A DNA stretch of 64,000 nucleotides from Planosporangium flavigriseum (GCF_011947225.1 NZ_JAATVW010000001.1:310001-374000), one strand, 5' to 3'. Numbered from the stretch's first letter, positions 51,363-60,982 are shown. The notes: generated by a model from the sequence alone, not told the origin. Numbers and translations: made by a program.

Positions 51363-52064
51363 TCAGCGCCGCTCCTCCAGCTGCTTGCAGGTGACACACA
51401 GCGTAGCCGACGGGAACGCGGCGAGCCGCTCGACCGGAATGGTGCTACCGCACCGCTCGCAGTAGCCGTACGTGCCCTCGTCGAGGCGCTCGAGGGCCCG
51501 CTCCACCTGGGTGATCCGCTCCAGGATGCTGTTGGCCAGCGAGATCTCCTGCTCGCGCTCGAACGTCTTGGTACCGGTGTCGGCCTGGTCGTCGCCGGCC
51601 GAATCGGTCAACCGGTCGCGCTGCAGTTCGGCGATCTCCGCCATGGTCTGGTCGTACTCGGTCTTGAGCCCGTCACGGCGCTCGGACAGAGCCGCCCGGA
51701 TCTTCTCGGTGTCAGCCGCGGAGCGCGCGCGAGGCGCCTTGCCGGTCTTGATGCCGGCCGTGTCGGTGGCGGTCTTGCTGTCGGCGGTCTTAGCCATCGT
51801 CGCTCCCTCGGCCGCGGTCGTCGCGGCGGTTACCGGTGCTTGCGCAGAGGTTGGTGCAGACGTTCCGGACGGCCCGGGGGCACGCCGTCGGGACGTCCTG
51901 GTCGACGTCACGCCGGGGGGCGTGGCCTCGACCGGGTCGGCGGGTGCCGAAGTTTCCTTAGTCACGCTTTTGGAGGTTTCGTCGCGACGGTTACCCGTCG
52001 TAGTCTTCTTGGCGGAACTGGTCGCTGCGCCGGCCCTCCGCACCGCGCCCGCCCGAGCCGCCAT
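51363..52064 (-). CDS. DksA/TraR-family zinc-finger protein with long basic N-terminus
   Basis: This 233-residue protein has a C-terminal DksA/TraR domain: coiled coil (EKIRAALSERRDGLKTEYDQ onward) and a C4 finger with Cys 202, 205, 223 and 226 (YCERCGSTIP, ATLCVTC). The N-terminal ~115 residues are Ala/Thr/Lys/Arg-rich (SSAKKTTTGNRR, STRTSRRRAPG) and probably disordered. It may modulate RNA polymerase through its secondary channel, as DksA does, although no DxxDxA motif is obvious at the coil tip. ATG 52064 follows GGAGGACG. Confidence 0.8.
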   Translation of the reverse strand: MAARAGAVRRAGAATSSAKKTTTGNRRDETSKSVTKETSAPADPVEATPPGVTSTRTSRRRAPGPSGTSAPTSAQAPVTAATTAAEGATMAKTADSKTATDTAGIKTGKAPRARSAADTEKIRAALSERRDGLKTEYDQTMAEIAELQRDRLTDSAGDDQADTGTKTFEREQEISLANSILERITQVERALERLDEGTYGYCERCGSTIPVERLAAFPSATLCVTCKQLEERR

Positions 52065-52309
52065 GGCGTCCTCCAAAAATGCAAAACGGGCGCGCGACGA
52101 AAACGCCGCGCACTCCAGAGAGTGGCAAGAATACGGAACGTACGTGCGTCCGACAAACCTGCCACGCAACATCGGCCGGCCGGAACGCGCAATTATGCGC
52201 TATTTGCTTCCGCCCCGCCGTCGAATTATCGGCGTCCCATACCCACACCCCTGCGCGTTGAACCCCGCAGTGTCGGGAATCGGACTCTGCGCCAAGTCCG
52301 AGGGGAGCC

Positions 52310-52597
52310 TCACCGGGCCGGATCGCGCAGTCGGCTTACCCGCTCCGCCAGATCAGGCGGGGGCTGCTCGACCTCGAACACCTTGTCCCGGCTCGCGGCT
52401 CCGGTACGCAGCGTGACCGCTCCGGCACGCAGCTCCAGCGCCTCGGCGATGGCCCGGCGCGCGGCCTCCGTCGCTCGGCCGTCCACCGCCGGCGCGTTCA
52501 CCGCCACCACCAGCGCCGGACCGTGCGGGCCAGGGTAGGAGCCCCCGACCCGGGTACGCGACGAGCCGGGCTTGACCCGGACGGCGATCGTGAACAC
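52310..52597 (-). CDS. DUF167 (YggU-type) protein
   Basis: This 95-residue protein has the family's start FTIAVRVKPGSSRTRVGG, the central ALVVAVNAPAVDGRATEAAR and closing GAASRDKVFEV. The fold is known (YggU) but not the function. It lies in the cell-division region after the membrane protein at 52625. Confidence 0.88.
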   Translation of the reverse strand: MFTIAVRVKPGSSRTRVGGSYPGPHGPALVVAVNAPAVDGRATEAARRAIAEALELRAGAVTLRTGAASRDKVFEVEQPPPDLAERVSRLRDPAR

Positions 52598-52624
52598 GTC
52601 TCAATTCTGCCGGAGTAGCGGGCG

Positions 52625-53362
52625 TCAGACCCCGCGGGCCTCGGCGAGCAGCGCACGGTCGGGCTCACAGAGCCCGCACGGGGTGAACCCCAACTCGACG
52701 GCCTCGGAGACCGGCAACGGCTCGCTGGTCCGGCCAAGCAGGTGTACGCAGCCGGCCAGGTGGTAACGCGGGCGGCCATCGATGACCAGCACCTCATTGC
52801 TCATCCGGGCCACCTCGGCCGCGTCGCCGTCCGGCACCCGCTGGGCCACCGGCTCATCCGGCGGGTCCTCGTCGTCCGTGGCTTCCGAGGCGTTGTCGAG
52901 CAGGAACTCCCGGCGCCGACCGGAGGCGCCCCCCTGGGCCGGGATCACCGACTCCGGCACGACGACCGACGGGTCGCGCTCCCGCGCCTCTTCCAGTACC
53001 GCCGGTTCGTCCGCCCCGACGCGGGCGGCCGGGATCACCGCGGTCGCCGGCTCACGCTGACCGGATACCGAGCCGTCCGACCCGGTGCCCGCCTGGTCTT
53101 CCTGGTCGCCGCCGGCAACGGACGCGGGCGCGGCGTCAGCGGACGCGGGCGCGGCATCAGCGGGCACGGTCTCGGCGAGTGTGGGCGCCTCCGCATCGGG
53201 TTCCCGGTCAGCACCGGCCCGACGGCCGCCGACAACGAGTGCGATCGCGGCGAGCAGGCTCGCCGCGATCGAACCGACCAAAAACGGGTCGGAGCCGGTG
53301 ACCAGGCCCACCGCGAGAAACACGGTAGCGCCGACGATGAGGATCAGACTTCCGACGATCAC
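52625..53362 (-). CDS. membrane protein with C-terminal Ada-like Cys/His domain
   Basis: This 245-residue protein has two N-terminal helices (about 1-20 and 28-47), then a ~120-residue disordered acidic, Ala/Pro-rich linker with ADAAPAS repeats. The C-terminal part reads YHLAGCVHLLGRTSEPLPVS and ends FTPCGLCEPD, with Cys 205, 229 and 232 and His 201/207. This resembles the small metal-binding domain of Ada-type proteins (HxxxC...CxxC). GTG 53362 follows GGAGGATTGGCC. It lies just downstream of divIVA; role unknown. Confidence 0.65.
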   Translation of the reverse strand: MIVGSLILIVGATVFLAVGLVTGSDPFLVGSIAASLLAAIALVVGGRRAGADREPDAEAPTLAETVPADAAPASADAAPASVAGGDQEDQAGTGSDGSVSGQREPATAVIPAARVGADEPAVLEEARERDPSVVVPESVIPAQGGASGRRREFLLDNASEATDDEDPPDEPVAQRVPDGDAAEVARMSNEVLVIDGRPRYHLAGCVHLLGRTSEPLPVSEAVELGFTPCGLCEPDRALLAEARGV

Positions 53363-53436
53363 GGCCAATCCTCCGCGGGTAATCGTCCCTGACCTGTCTC
53401 GCACGTCTAACGAACGAGCCCCCGGACGGGCGACCA

Positions 53437-53473
53437 CACGGCGGCGCATCGCGAGCTGCGGCTCGCCGCCGTG
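53437..53473. terminator. hairpin after divIVA
   Basis: CACGGCGGCG (53437-53446) pairs with CGCCGCCGTG (53464-53473) in the gap between divIVA and the next gene. Confidence 0.6.
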
Positions 53474-53482
53474 AACCGGTTG

Positions 53483-54277
53483 TTAGCGCGTTGCGTCGAT
53501 GCCGGACCGGGAGCCGTACGCACCGGCGAGCGTCGCCATGCTTCCGGAGTTGCCGCCGGCCGACCGGCCGTTCTCGGTCCGGGTAAGGTCCGCTTCAAGA
53601 CCCTGCGCCCGGCCGTCCAGGTCGCGCAGCTGGCTTTCGAGGTACGCCTTCAGGCGGGTGCGGTACTCGCGCTCGAACTGCTTGAGCTCCTCGATGTGCT
53701 TCTGCAGCGCCGTGCGCTTGGTGTCCAGGCCCGCGATGGCTTCCTGGTGGCGCTGGCGCGCGTCGCGCTCGAGGGCGTCGGCCTTGGCCCGCGCCTCGCG
53801 GGTGACCTCTTCGGCCTTGGTGCGCGCGTCGGACAGCAGCTTGTCGGCCTCGCGGCGGGCGTCGTTGACGTGGTCGTCAGCCGTGCGCTGGGCCATCATG
53901 AGCACCCGCAGCGCCTGCTGCTCACCGTCACCGGTGACCGCCCCGGGGCCCTGAGCGCGGACCTGCTCGAGCTCGGCCTGCATGCCTCGGGCCGCCTGCT
54001 CCGCCGCCGCCTTCTCGCGCTGAACGCGGTCGAACTGGCTCTGCAGCTCGGCGAGCTCGGCGGCCAGACGGGCGTCGGACGCGCCCCCGCCACCCACGCT
54101 GCGACCGCCGCCCCGCTCGGCCTGCGCCCGCAGTTCGTTGTTCTCCTCGATCAGACGGGCGAGTTCGCGCTCAACCTCATCCAGGAAGGCGTCGACCTCC
54201 TCCTCGTCGTACCCCCGCTTGCCGATGGGGGGCTTCTTGAATGCGACGTTGTGGACGTCGGCCGGGGTCAGCGGCAT
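53483..54277 (-). CDS. divIVA: DivIVA/Wag31 polar growth protein
   Basis: This 264-residue coiled-coil protein marks growing cell tips and recruits wall synthesis in actinobacteria. The N-terminal membrane-curvature domain is MPLTPADVHNVAFKKPPIGK then RGYDEEEVDAFLDEVERELA. Two coiled-coil parts follow, separated by a Gly/Ser-rich linker (GGGRSVGGGGASD). ATG 54277 has GAGGAG. It is the end of the division cluster. Confidence 0.95.
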   Translation of the reverse strand: MPLTPADVHNVAFKKPPIGKRGYDEEEVDAFLDEVERELARLIEENNELRAQAERGGGRSVGGGGASDARLAAELAELQSQFDRVQREKAAAEQAARGMQAELEQVRAQGPGAVTGDGEQQALRVLMMAQRTADDHVNDARREADKLLSDARTKAEEVTREARAKADALERDARQRHQEAIAGLDTKRTALQKHIEELKQFEREYRTRLKAYLESQLRDLDGRAQGLEADLTRTENGRSAGGNSGSMATLAGAYGSRSGIDATR

Positions 54278-54331
54278 CGAAACTCCTCGGGTCAGTTGCG
54301 GCCGCGTGGCGTCGTGACTACGGGCCGTCAC

Positions 54332-54643
54332 CTAGATCAGACGCCGTACCACGACGTTCATCAGCACGAACAGAATAACCAGCAGCACAAGGGAGGCCAG
54401 GTCGACACTCACAGTACCAACACGAAGCGGCGGGATCACTCGCCTCAACGCGTTGAGAGGGGGATCAGTGACGCTCCAGACAACCTCGAGCGCCGCGGCC
54501 GCTCCGCGCCCCGGATGCCATCGACGACCGTACTGCAGCACGGCCCCCATCACGAACCTCGCGAGGAGGGCCAGGAAGAAGGCGTACAGCACCAGGTAGA
54601 CGACCTGCATGGCGACCGATAGCACGGTGGACCGGATCCTCAC
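54332..54643 (-). CDS. YggT-family membrane protein
   Basis: This 103-residue protein has two helix pairs and the YggT motif VTDPPLNALRRVIPPLRVGT. GTG 54643 directly follows the sepF stop; GTG 54625 is an alternative. The sepF-yggT-divIVA order is conserved in actinobacteria and links it to division or envelope function. Confidence 0.88.
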   Translation of the reverse strand: MRIRSTVLSVAMQVVYLVLYAFFLALLARFVMGAVLQYGRRWHPGRGAAAALEVVWSVTDPPLNALRRVIPPLRVGTVSVDLASLVLLVILFVLMNVVVRRLI

Positions 54644-55255
54644 TCAACTTTGGTTGAAGAACCCACCCTCGGCGATCTTTGCCTTGTCTTCTGCCGTGAC
54701 CTGGACGTTGGCCGGCGAGAGCAGGAACACGCGGTTAGTGACGCGCTCGATCGTACCGCGAAGGCCGAACGCAAGCCCCGCCGCGAAATCAACCAGTCGT
54801 TTAGCATCCGCCTCGTCCATTTCGGTGAGATTCATGATGACTGGCACGCCATCGCGGAAATGCTCACCGATCGTCCGGGCCTCGTTATATGTGGTCGGAT
54901 GCAGTGTCGTTATCTGGTAGCGGCGCTCGTCCTCTTCGGCCTGGGTGGCCGGGCGCTCGCTCACCCGAGGCGCGAGCGCCAGGTTCTCCCGCGTGGGGTA
55001 GCTGACCGTCGACTGCGGCGAACGGGCGATAGACCGCACGGTCGAGCGCTCAACGCGGGCCTCCCGCTCCGCGGCCAGCCGTTCGCTGACCCGGCTCCGG
55101 GTCGAGACGGCCGACTGCTCGTCGACCTCGTCCTCGTCGCCGAAGTCCTCGCCGTACCGGTAGCCGCGCTCGTCGTAGCCGCGTTCGGAGTACGCGCGCT
55201 CGTCTTCGTCCTCAACGAGGCCGAGCCAGACCCCGGCCCTCCGCATTGCTCCCAT
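54644..55255 (-). CDS. sepF: SepF cell-division protein
   Basis: SepF tethers FtsZ to the membrane where FtsA/ZipA are absent (203 residues). It begins [20 protein letters not shown] (the amphipathic membrane anchor) and has an acidic/Arg-rich linker, then the core domain [20 protein letters not shown] and [23 protein letters not shown] 55255 follows AAGGGGCG; ATG 55246 is possible. No ftsA is present in the window. Confidence 0.94.
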   Translation of the reverse strand: MGAMRRAGVWLGLVEDEDERAYSERGYDERGYRYGEDFGDEDEVDEQSAVSTRSRVSERLAAEREARVERSTVRSIARSPQSTVSYPTRENLALAPRVSERPATQAEEDERRYQITTLHPTTYNEARTIGEHFRDGVPVIMNLTEMDEADAKRLVDFAAGLAFGLRGTIERVTNRVFLLSPANVQVTAEDKAKIAEGGFFNQS

Positions 55256-55377
55256 GCCGCGCCCCTTACCTCCGTGCGGCACTGCCCTGTGCCGTGCCCC
55301 CAAACTCGCGCCGGCGCCCGCCGGCGCCGACCTTGACAAAACCACACTCGTGTAGTTTCAATGTCCCACTCGCGAGG

Positions 55378-56124
55378 CTACCTCAACGCCGCTCGTTTCC
55401 CGAGCAACGCGGCACCAATGCGGACATGTGTCGCGCCTGCTGAAATAGCCGCTTCGAGATCGACGCTCATACCCGCCGAAACCACTGTTGAATCCGGGTG
55501 GTCGCGCCGTATGACGCTTGCCACCTCGGCGAGTCGATCGAAGGCAGACCGCGGATCCCAGGCGAGCGGCGCCACCGCCATCACCCCGCGCAACCGGAGC
55601 GACTCCGACTCGGCCACCGCCGCCACCACGCGTTCGAGGTCGCGCTCGGGGACGCCCGCGCCGATCGCGGCGCCGCCACGCTCCAGATCGGCGTCCAGGC
55701 TGACCTGCACGAGCACGTCGAGCGGCCGCTCCCGGTGGACCGTGGCGGCCCGGTCGAGCGCCGCCACGAGCGTGCTGCTGTCCACGGAGTGGAGCAGGTC
55801 GGCGTACCTGACGACCGACTTGGCCTTGTTGCGCTGCAACTGCCCGACAAAGTGCCAGCGCACCGCCGCGCCGGCGGCCGCCAGTTCGGCGGCCTTCGGC
55901 GCGGCCTCCTGGTCCTTGTTCTCGCCGATGTCGTGCACGCCAAGCTCGACCAGTCGCCGGACGTCGGCTGCCGGGTAGGTCTTGGTGACCGCTATCAGCG
56001 TCACCTCCGCCGGATCGCGCCCGGCCTCGACGCAGGCGGCGGCGATGCGCCCGCGTACGTCCGACAGCCGCTGCGCCAACTCCGCCCGCCGCGGGTCGGC
56101 GCCTTCCTCAATAGTCATAGTCAC
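55378..56124 (-). CDS. YggS-type PLP homeostasis protein
   Basis: This fold-type III PLP-binding protein has 248 residues. The PLP Lys is in LIAVTKTYPAADV, with GENKDQEA, WHFVGQLQRNKAK, and the phosphate-binding VSAGMSVDLEAAISAGATHVRIG. It is conserved next to ftsZ/sepF. GTG 56124 or ATG 56118 are equally possible starts. The laccase-like pgeF gene usually found between ftsZ and yggS is missing. Confidence 0.93.
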   Translation of the reverse strand: MTMTIEEGADPRRAELAQRLSDVRGRIAAACVEAGRDPAEVTLIAVTKTYPAADVRRLVELGVHDIGENKDQEAAPKAAELAAAGAAVRWHFVGQLQRNKAKSVVRYADLLHSVDSSTLVAALDRAATVHRERPLDVLVQVSLDADLERGGAAIGAGVPERDLERVVAAVAESESLRLRGVMAVAPLAWDPRSAFDRLAEVASVIRRDHPDSTVVSAGMSVDLEAAISAGATHVRIGAALLGKRAALR

Positions 56125-56192
56125 CAGATATACGGCGCGGTCGCCCCGGGCCCACGCCCGGGGCGGATACGCCGCCTCCCCCTCTGCGGTGG

Positions 56193-57305
56193 TCAGGCGC
56201 CGTTCTTGAGGAAGTCGGGCACGTCCACGTCGTCGAACAGGACGCGGCGCGGCGTGGCCTGGGGCGCGGCCGGCCGCGGCGGGGCGGCCGGCGCCTGCGG
56301 CTCCACCGGAGCGGCGGCGACGACCTTGCGCGGCGGCTCGGCCGGCTTGTAGGCCGGTGCCCCGCCGTCGAAGCCGGCGGCGATCACGGTGACCCGCACC
56401 TCGTCGCCGAGCGCGTCGTCGATGACCGCACCGAAGATGATGTTGGCGTCGGGGTGCGCGGCGTCGGTGACGAGCTGGGCCGCGTCGTTGATCTCGAACA
56501 GGCCCAGGTCGGAGCCGCCGGCGATGGACAGCAGCACGCCCCGTGCGCCGTCCATGCTCTGCTCCAGCAGCGGGCTGGAGATCGCCGCCTCGGCCGCCTC
56601 CACCGCCCGGTTGTCACCGCGTGCGCTGCCGATGCCCATGAGAGCGCTACCGGCGCCGCTCATGACGCTCTTGACGTCGGCGAAGTCGAGGTTGATCAGA
56701 CCCGGCGTGGTGATCAGGTCGGTGATGCCCTGGACACCGGAGAGCAGCACCTGGTCGGCCTGGCGGAAGGCGTCCATCATGCTGATGCCACGGTCGCCGA
56801 GGGCGAGCAGCCGGTCGTTCGGGATCACGATGAGCGTGTCGCACTGGTTGCGCAGCTCCTCGATACCCGCCTCGGCCTGCACCTGCCGGCGCTTCCCCTC
56901 GAAGGAGAACGGACGGGTGACCACACCGATGGTGAGCGCACCGAGCTTGCGGGCGATGTTGGCGACCACGGGAGCGCCACCGGTGCCGGTGCCGCCGCCC
57001 TCGCCACAGGTCACGAAGACCATGTCGGCGCCCTTGAGCACCTCTTCGATCTCGTCGCGGTGGTCTTCGGCGGCGTTCTTTCCGACCTCGGGCTGCGCGC
57101 CGGCACCGAGGCCCCGCGTCAGCTCACGTCCAACGTCGAGCTTGACGTCGGCGTCGCTCATCAGCAACGCCTGCGCGTCCGTGTTGATCGCGATGAACTC
57201 GACACCCTTGAGCCCGACCTCGATCATTCGGTTGACGGCGTTGACGCCGCCACCACCGATGCCGACGACCTTGATGACCGCCAGGTAGTTGTGCGGATGT
57301 GTCAT
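56193..57305 (-). CDS. ftsZ: cell division protein FtsZ
   Basis: This tubulin-like GTPase forms the division ring (370 residues). It has [17 protein letters not shown], the tubulin signature [10 protein letters not shown] (residues 103-112), and the T7 synergy loop [20 protein letters not shown]. The C-terminal linker is Pro/Ala-rich and ends in the conserved [10 protein letters not shown] peptide that binds SepF and others. ATG 57305 follows GGGGAAAGG. Confidence 0.97.
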   Translation of the reverse strand: MTHPHNYLAVIKVVGIGGGGVNAVNRMIEVGLKGVEFIAINTDAQALLMSDADVKLDVGRELTRGLGAGAQPEVGKNAAEDHRDEIEEVLKGADMVFVTCGEGGGTGTGGAPVVANIARKLGALTIGVVTRPFSFEGKRRQVQAEAGIEELRNQCDTLIVIPNDRLLALGDRGISMMDAFRQADQVLLSGVQGITDLITTPGLINLDFADVKSVMSGAGSALMGIGSARGDNRAVEAAEAAISSPLLEQSMDGARGVLLSIAGGSDLGLFEINDAAQLVTDAAHPDANIIFGAVIDDALGDEVRVTVIAAGFDGGAPAYKPAEPPRKVVAAAPVEPQAPAAPPRPAAPQATPRRVLFDDVDVPDFLKNGA

Positions 57306-57619
57306 CGGACGTGCCTTTCCCCTTGAGTATCGTCGAGCGCCGGTCCGGTACGGGCGTCCGCATCGGGTGCGGCCCCTCACGGGCGGCGTCCGCTTGTTGC
57401 AGACGGCGCGAGGGTCGCTAAACCCTCACCCTTTACTAGAGGCTTATAGTTATGTCAACTAATGCCTGGTGGAAAGGTATGTGCCGACCCGCCGCGATCC
57501 AAGGACCGGCGTCGGCGTGTCGCCGCGCGACCGTCAATAAACTTCTACAGCGCCGCGAACGCCGGAAGTATCACGCCCACCCCCGCGGCCGATGCCTGAA
57601 TCAACGAGGACACCCTCGA
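57306..57619. other. ftsZ leader and upstream control region
   Basis: This 314-base stretch between ftsQ and ftsZ has no credible gene. It holds the ftsZ promoter (57430-57458) and a GC-rich leader of about 120 bases. The rest, up to the ftsQ stop, shows no clear terminator. Confidence 0.6.
57430..57458 (-). promoter_or_regulatory. ftsZ promoter
   Basis: On the minus strand a perfect TTGACA (57453-57458) is 17 bp from TAAAGG (57430-57435), in an AT-rich patch (TAACTATAAG) unusual for this genome. It reads toward ftsZ. Confidence 0.55.
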
Positions 57620-58375
57620 TCAGCGGGTCGTCACCACCGACGGCGCACTCACATCCGTCACTTTCTGACCGTTGCCAAGGATGGTGAGCGCCACGCGCGC
57701 CTTCTCGTCATTCTGGGTCGCGTCGCCCCACACGATCTGGCGGCCGTCCCGCAGCTCCAGGCGGATCCGGGCCGGGGAGTCCGCCACCAACGCCGCCATC
57801 GGTTCGCGCAGCCCCGGCGGCAGCGCGGCGAGGACGGTCAGCGCGGCCCGCGTCGCCGAGTCGTCCCGGCCGGGGGTACGCAGCTTGAGCACGGGCAGAC
57901 CAGCGGGTGGCACCGGCGCCGAGTCGAACACCGTGCCGGTACCGTCGACGATCGCGTACCGGTCGCCCATCGGCACCACCGCCGCCGGGGTGCGCTCGAC
58001 GACACGGATGACCAGCGTGCGCGGCCACGACCGGCTGACCGTCACCCGGGAAACGGGGGGCAGCCCGCCGACCCGGCGGGCCACGACGTCGACGTCGACC
58101 CGTACCAGCGGGGTACCCGGCGCCACCCGCGCCGCCGCGCGTACCTGGTCGGCGGTCACCAACCGGGCACCCGTGACCCGGATGCCGGCCACTCCGAGCA
58201 GCGGCGTCGTGTACACCACGGCGCCGATGATGGCGAGGAGCACGACGGCACCCAGCGCTACCAGCCAGGGCAGCGCGGCGCGCAGCCGGCGCCGCCGGGC
58301 CCGCTGCGAGAACAGACGGACCGAGTCCGGTACGGCGTCGCGGCGCGCCCGGACCAGGCGCCATCTGCTGCTCAA
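57620..58375 (-). CDS. ftsQ: cell division protein FtsQ
   Basis: This bitopic divisome protein has 251 residues: a basic cytoplasmic head, one helix (about 37-56: LVALGAVVLLAIIGAVVY), then the POTRA domain beginning VAGIRVTGARLVTADQV and the beta domain (WPRTLVIRVVERTPAAVV). It follows murC after five bases. TTG 58375 is chosen. No ftsL or ftsI is visible, as they lie beyond mraY in such clusters. Confidence 0.93.
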   Translation of the reverse strand: MSSRWRLVRARRDAVPDSVRLFSQRARRRRLRAALPWLVALGAVVLLAIIGAVVYTTPLLGVAGIRVTGARLVTADQVRAAARVAPGTPLVRVDVDVVARRVGGLPPVSRVTVSRSWPRTLVIRVVERTPAAVVPMGDRYAIVDGTGTVFDSAPVPPAGLPVLKLRTPGRDDSATRAALTVLAALPPGLREPMAALVADSPARIRLELRDGRQIVWGDATQNDEKARVALTILGNGQKVTDVSAPSVVTTR

Positions 58376-58380
58376 CTACG

Positions 58381-59847
58381 TCACTCGGAGCGGGCGTGGC
58401 GCGCCACGTACCCGTTGTCGCCGGACTCGACCGCGGCCTCCAGCGCGGCCAACAACTCGTCGCCCATCAGCGAGATCGGCGGCGCACCCATCGTGACGAC
58501 GACATCGCCCTCGCGCGCCCGGCGGGCGACCTCCGCGGGCACGTCGTCCCAGCTGGGCACGAACACCTTCCGGTCGCCGGGAAGGCCGATCGCGGCGGTC
58601 AGCGACACGCCGCCCGCACCGGGCTCCCGGACCTCACCGGGCCCGAACACCTCCAGCACGATCGCCTCGTCACCGATCGCCAGCGCCGCCGCGATCGCCG
58701 CCTCGTTGTCACGGGTGCGGTAGACCCGGTAGGGCTGGAAGACCACGATCAGCCGCCCGTCGCCGGCAACCTCGCGCAGCGTGTTCATCGCCGCGGTCAT
58801 CGACGTCGGGTGGTAGGCGTACTCGTCGTACACCCGCACGCCCGCCGCCGTGCCCTTGAGCTCGAAGCGTCGGCGCACCCCGGAGAACTCCGCGAGCGCC
58901 TCGACGACCGCCGCCGGCTCGACCCCCAGCTTCAACGCGGTGAGAACGCCCGCCGCGGAGTTGAGCCCCAGGTGGCGACCTGGCACCCGCAGCGAGATCT
59001 CACCCAGCGACTCGCCGTCGAGCGCCGCCATGTACCGCACGCCGTTGACCGACGAGACGACCTCGGTCATGCGCAGGTCGGCGTCCTCGGCCTCGCCGTA
59101 CGTGTACACGGTGATGCCCTCGGCCCGGACCCGCTCGGCCAGCCGGCGCGCGCCGGGGTCGTCGGCGCAGGTGACCACGAATCCGTCCGGGTCCACCCGC
59201 TGGCAGAACTGGACGAACGCGTCCTCCAGGCCGGCCAGGTCGCCGTACGTGTTGAGGTGGTCGGCGTCGATGTTGGTGACGATCCCGACGTGCGGGCGGT
59301 ACACCAGGAACGACCGGTCGCTCTCGTCGGCCTCGGCGACGAAGAACTCGCCGCTGCCGTGGTGGCCGTTCGATCCGGCCTCGGAGATCTCGCCACCGAT
59401 GAAGAACGACGGGTCGAGGCCGGCGTGCTGGAGGATCATCGTCGTCATCGACGTGGTCGTGGTCTTGCCATGGGTGCCGGCCACCGCGATCGTGCGCCGC
59501 CCCGCCATCGCCGCCGCGAGCGCCTCGGACCGGTGCAGGATCCGCAGGCCCCGGCTGCGGGCCTCGACCAGTTCGAGGTGGTCGGCCGGGATCGCGGTCG
59601 AGTACACGACCGTGTCGACACCGTCCAGATTGGACACTACGTGCTGCATGTGGATGGTGCCGCCGAGTGCCCGCAGGCCCGCGAGCGACGGCCACTCGCG
59701 CAGCTCGCTGCCGGACACCGGAACGCCGCGGGTGAGCAGCAGGCGGGCCAGCCCGCTCATGCCCACTCCGCCGACCCCGATGAGGTGTACCGTCCCCAGG
59801 TCCTCCGCCGTCAGCTCGGCGAGCTGATCCGGCTTGGCCGCATTCAC
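58381..59847 (-). CDS. murC: UDP-N-acetylmuramate-L-alanine ligase
   Basis: This ATP-dependent Mur ligase has 488 residues. It has the Rossmann start VHLIGVGGVGMSGLARLLL, the P-loop AGTHGKTTTTSM, and AEADESDRSFL and YRPHVGIVTNIDADHLNTYG with the metal and ATP residues. It adds the first amino acid of the stem peptide. It lies 31 bases after murG. Confidence 0.96.
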   Translation of the reverse strand: MNAAKPDQLAELTAEDLGTVHLIGVGGVGMSGLARLLLTRGVPVSGSELREWPSLAGLRALGGTIHMQHVVSNLDGVDTVVYSTAIPADHLELVEARSRGLRILHRSEALAAAMAGRRTIAVAGTHGKTTTTSMTTMILQHAGLDPSFFIGGEISEAGSNGHHGSGEFFVAEADESDRSFLVYRPHVGIVTNIDADHLNTYGDLAGLEDAFVQFCQRVDPDGFVVTCADDPGARRLAERVRAEGITVYTYGEAEDADLRMTEVVSSVNGVRYMAALDGESLGEISLRVPGRHLGLNSAAGVLTALKLGVEPAAVVEALAEFSGVRRRFELKGTAAGVRVYDEYAYHPTSMTAAMNTLREVAGDGRLIVVFQPYRVYRTRDNEAAIAAALAIGDEAIVLEVFGPGEVREPGAGGVSLTAAIGLPGDRKVFVPSWDDVPAEVARRAREGDVVVTMGAPPISLMGDELLAALEAAVESGDNGYVARHARSE

Positions 59848-59878
59848 TGACCCATCACCTTTCTGGGCTCGTTCCCGC

Positions 59879-60982
59879 TCACTGCCCTACCACCTCATAC
59901 ATGAAGGCACGTAGTGCCTCGTCGCCGTCGCGGCGCCCGTACGCCCCGGCGGCCCTGCTCATTTCGGCGAGGCGGGCCTCGTCGCGGACCAGCGGAACCA
60001 CCGTCCGCTCGATCCAATCCGGGGTCAGCTCGCCGTCGTCGACGATCAACCCACCCCCGGCGTCGACGATCGGCAACGCGTTACGGCGCTGCTCCCCGTT
60101 TCCGTAGGGTAGTGGCACGTAGACGGCGGGCATCCCGACGGCCGCGGTCTCCGCGCACGTGATGGCGCCGCCCCGGCACAAGGCCAGGTCACCGGCCGCA
60201 TATCCCAGCTCCATCTCGGACAGGAACTTGACGGTCACGTACGGCACGGGCAGGTCCGGCGGGATGTCGACCGGCTCGTTGCGAGCGCCGATGATGTGCA
60301 GCACCTGTACGCCCGCGGCCGTGATCGCCTTCGCCGCCCCGGCCATGGCGAGGTTAATCGACCGGGCACCCTGTGAGGCGCCGAACACGAAAAGCGTCGG
60401 CAGATCGGGGCGGAGCCCGAAGTGGGCGCGGGCCTCGGCGCGGCGGGCGGCTCGATCGAGCGTGGTGATCGACCGCCGCATCGGCACCCCGGTGACGCGC
60501 GCCTGGCGCAGCACCGGCACCTGCTCGACCTGGTGCGGGAAGCCCACCGCCAGGTTGCGGGTGAAGCGCATGCCCATCCGGTTGGCGACGCCCGGCGGCA
60601 CGTTGACCTCGTGGATGACGACCGGCGTCTTGCGCCGCCAGGCCGCCAGATAGGCCGGGACGGACACGTAGCCGCCGAAGCCGACGACCACGTCCGCCGA
60701 GACCTCGTCGAGCACCTCCCGGGTCGCGCGCGCGGCGCGCCACATGCGGTCGGGAGTGCGCACGAGGTTCATGTTGATCGAGCGCGGCAACTGGTACGCG
60801 GGGACGTTGCGCAGGTCGTAGCCCTTCGGCGGGATCAGCTCGGTTTCCAGCCCCTTCGGCGTGCCGAGGCAGGTGATGCGTAACTGCGGATCGTGCTGTC
60901 GAAGACAGTCGGCGAATGCCAGCAACGGGTAGATGTGCCCCCCGGTGCCTCCGCCGGCCAGCACGACCGACCGTACAGGCAT
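59879..60982 (-). CDS. murG: UDP-GlcNAc transferase MurG (lipid II synthesis)
   Basis: This peripheral glycosyltransferase converts lipid I to lipid II (367 residues). The N-terminal GGGTGGHIYPLL (G-loop 1), GFGGYVSVPAYLAAW (G-loop 2), VFGASQGARSIN and CRGGAITCAETAAVGMPAVY are present. ATG 60982 has GGGGAGGAG; the longer frame to 61099 is ftsW shadow. Confidence 0.96.
   Translation of the reverse strand: MPVRSVVLAGGGTGGHIYPLLAFADCLRQHDPQLRITCLGTPKGLETELIPPKGYDLRNVPAYQLPRSINMNLVRTPDRMWRAARATREVLDEVSADVVVGFGGYVSVPAYLAAWRRKTPVVIHEVNVPPGVANRMGMRFTRNLAVGFPHQVEQVPVLRQARVTGVPMRRSITTLDRAARRAEARAHFGLRPDLPTLFVFGASQGARSINLAMAGAAKAITAAGVQVLHIIGARNEPVDIPPDLPVPYVTVKFLSEMELGYAAGDLALCRGGAITCAETAAVGMPAVYVPLPYGNGEQRRNALPIVDAGGGLIVDDGELTPDWIERTVVPLVRDEARLAEMSRAAGAYGRRDGDEALRAFMYEVVGQ

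Noticed and set aside
57532-57537. Second ftsZ promoter at TTGACG
   Set aside because: No -10 hexamer at suitable spacing.
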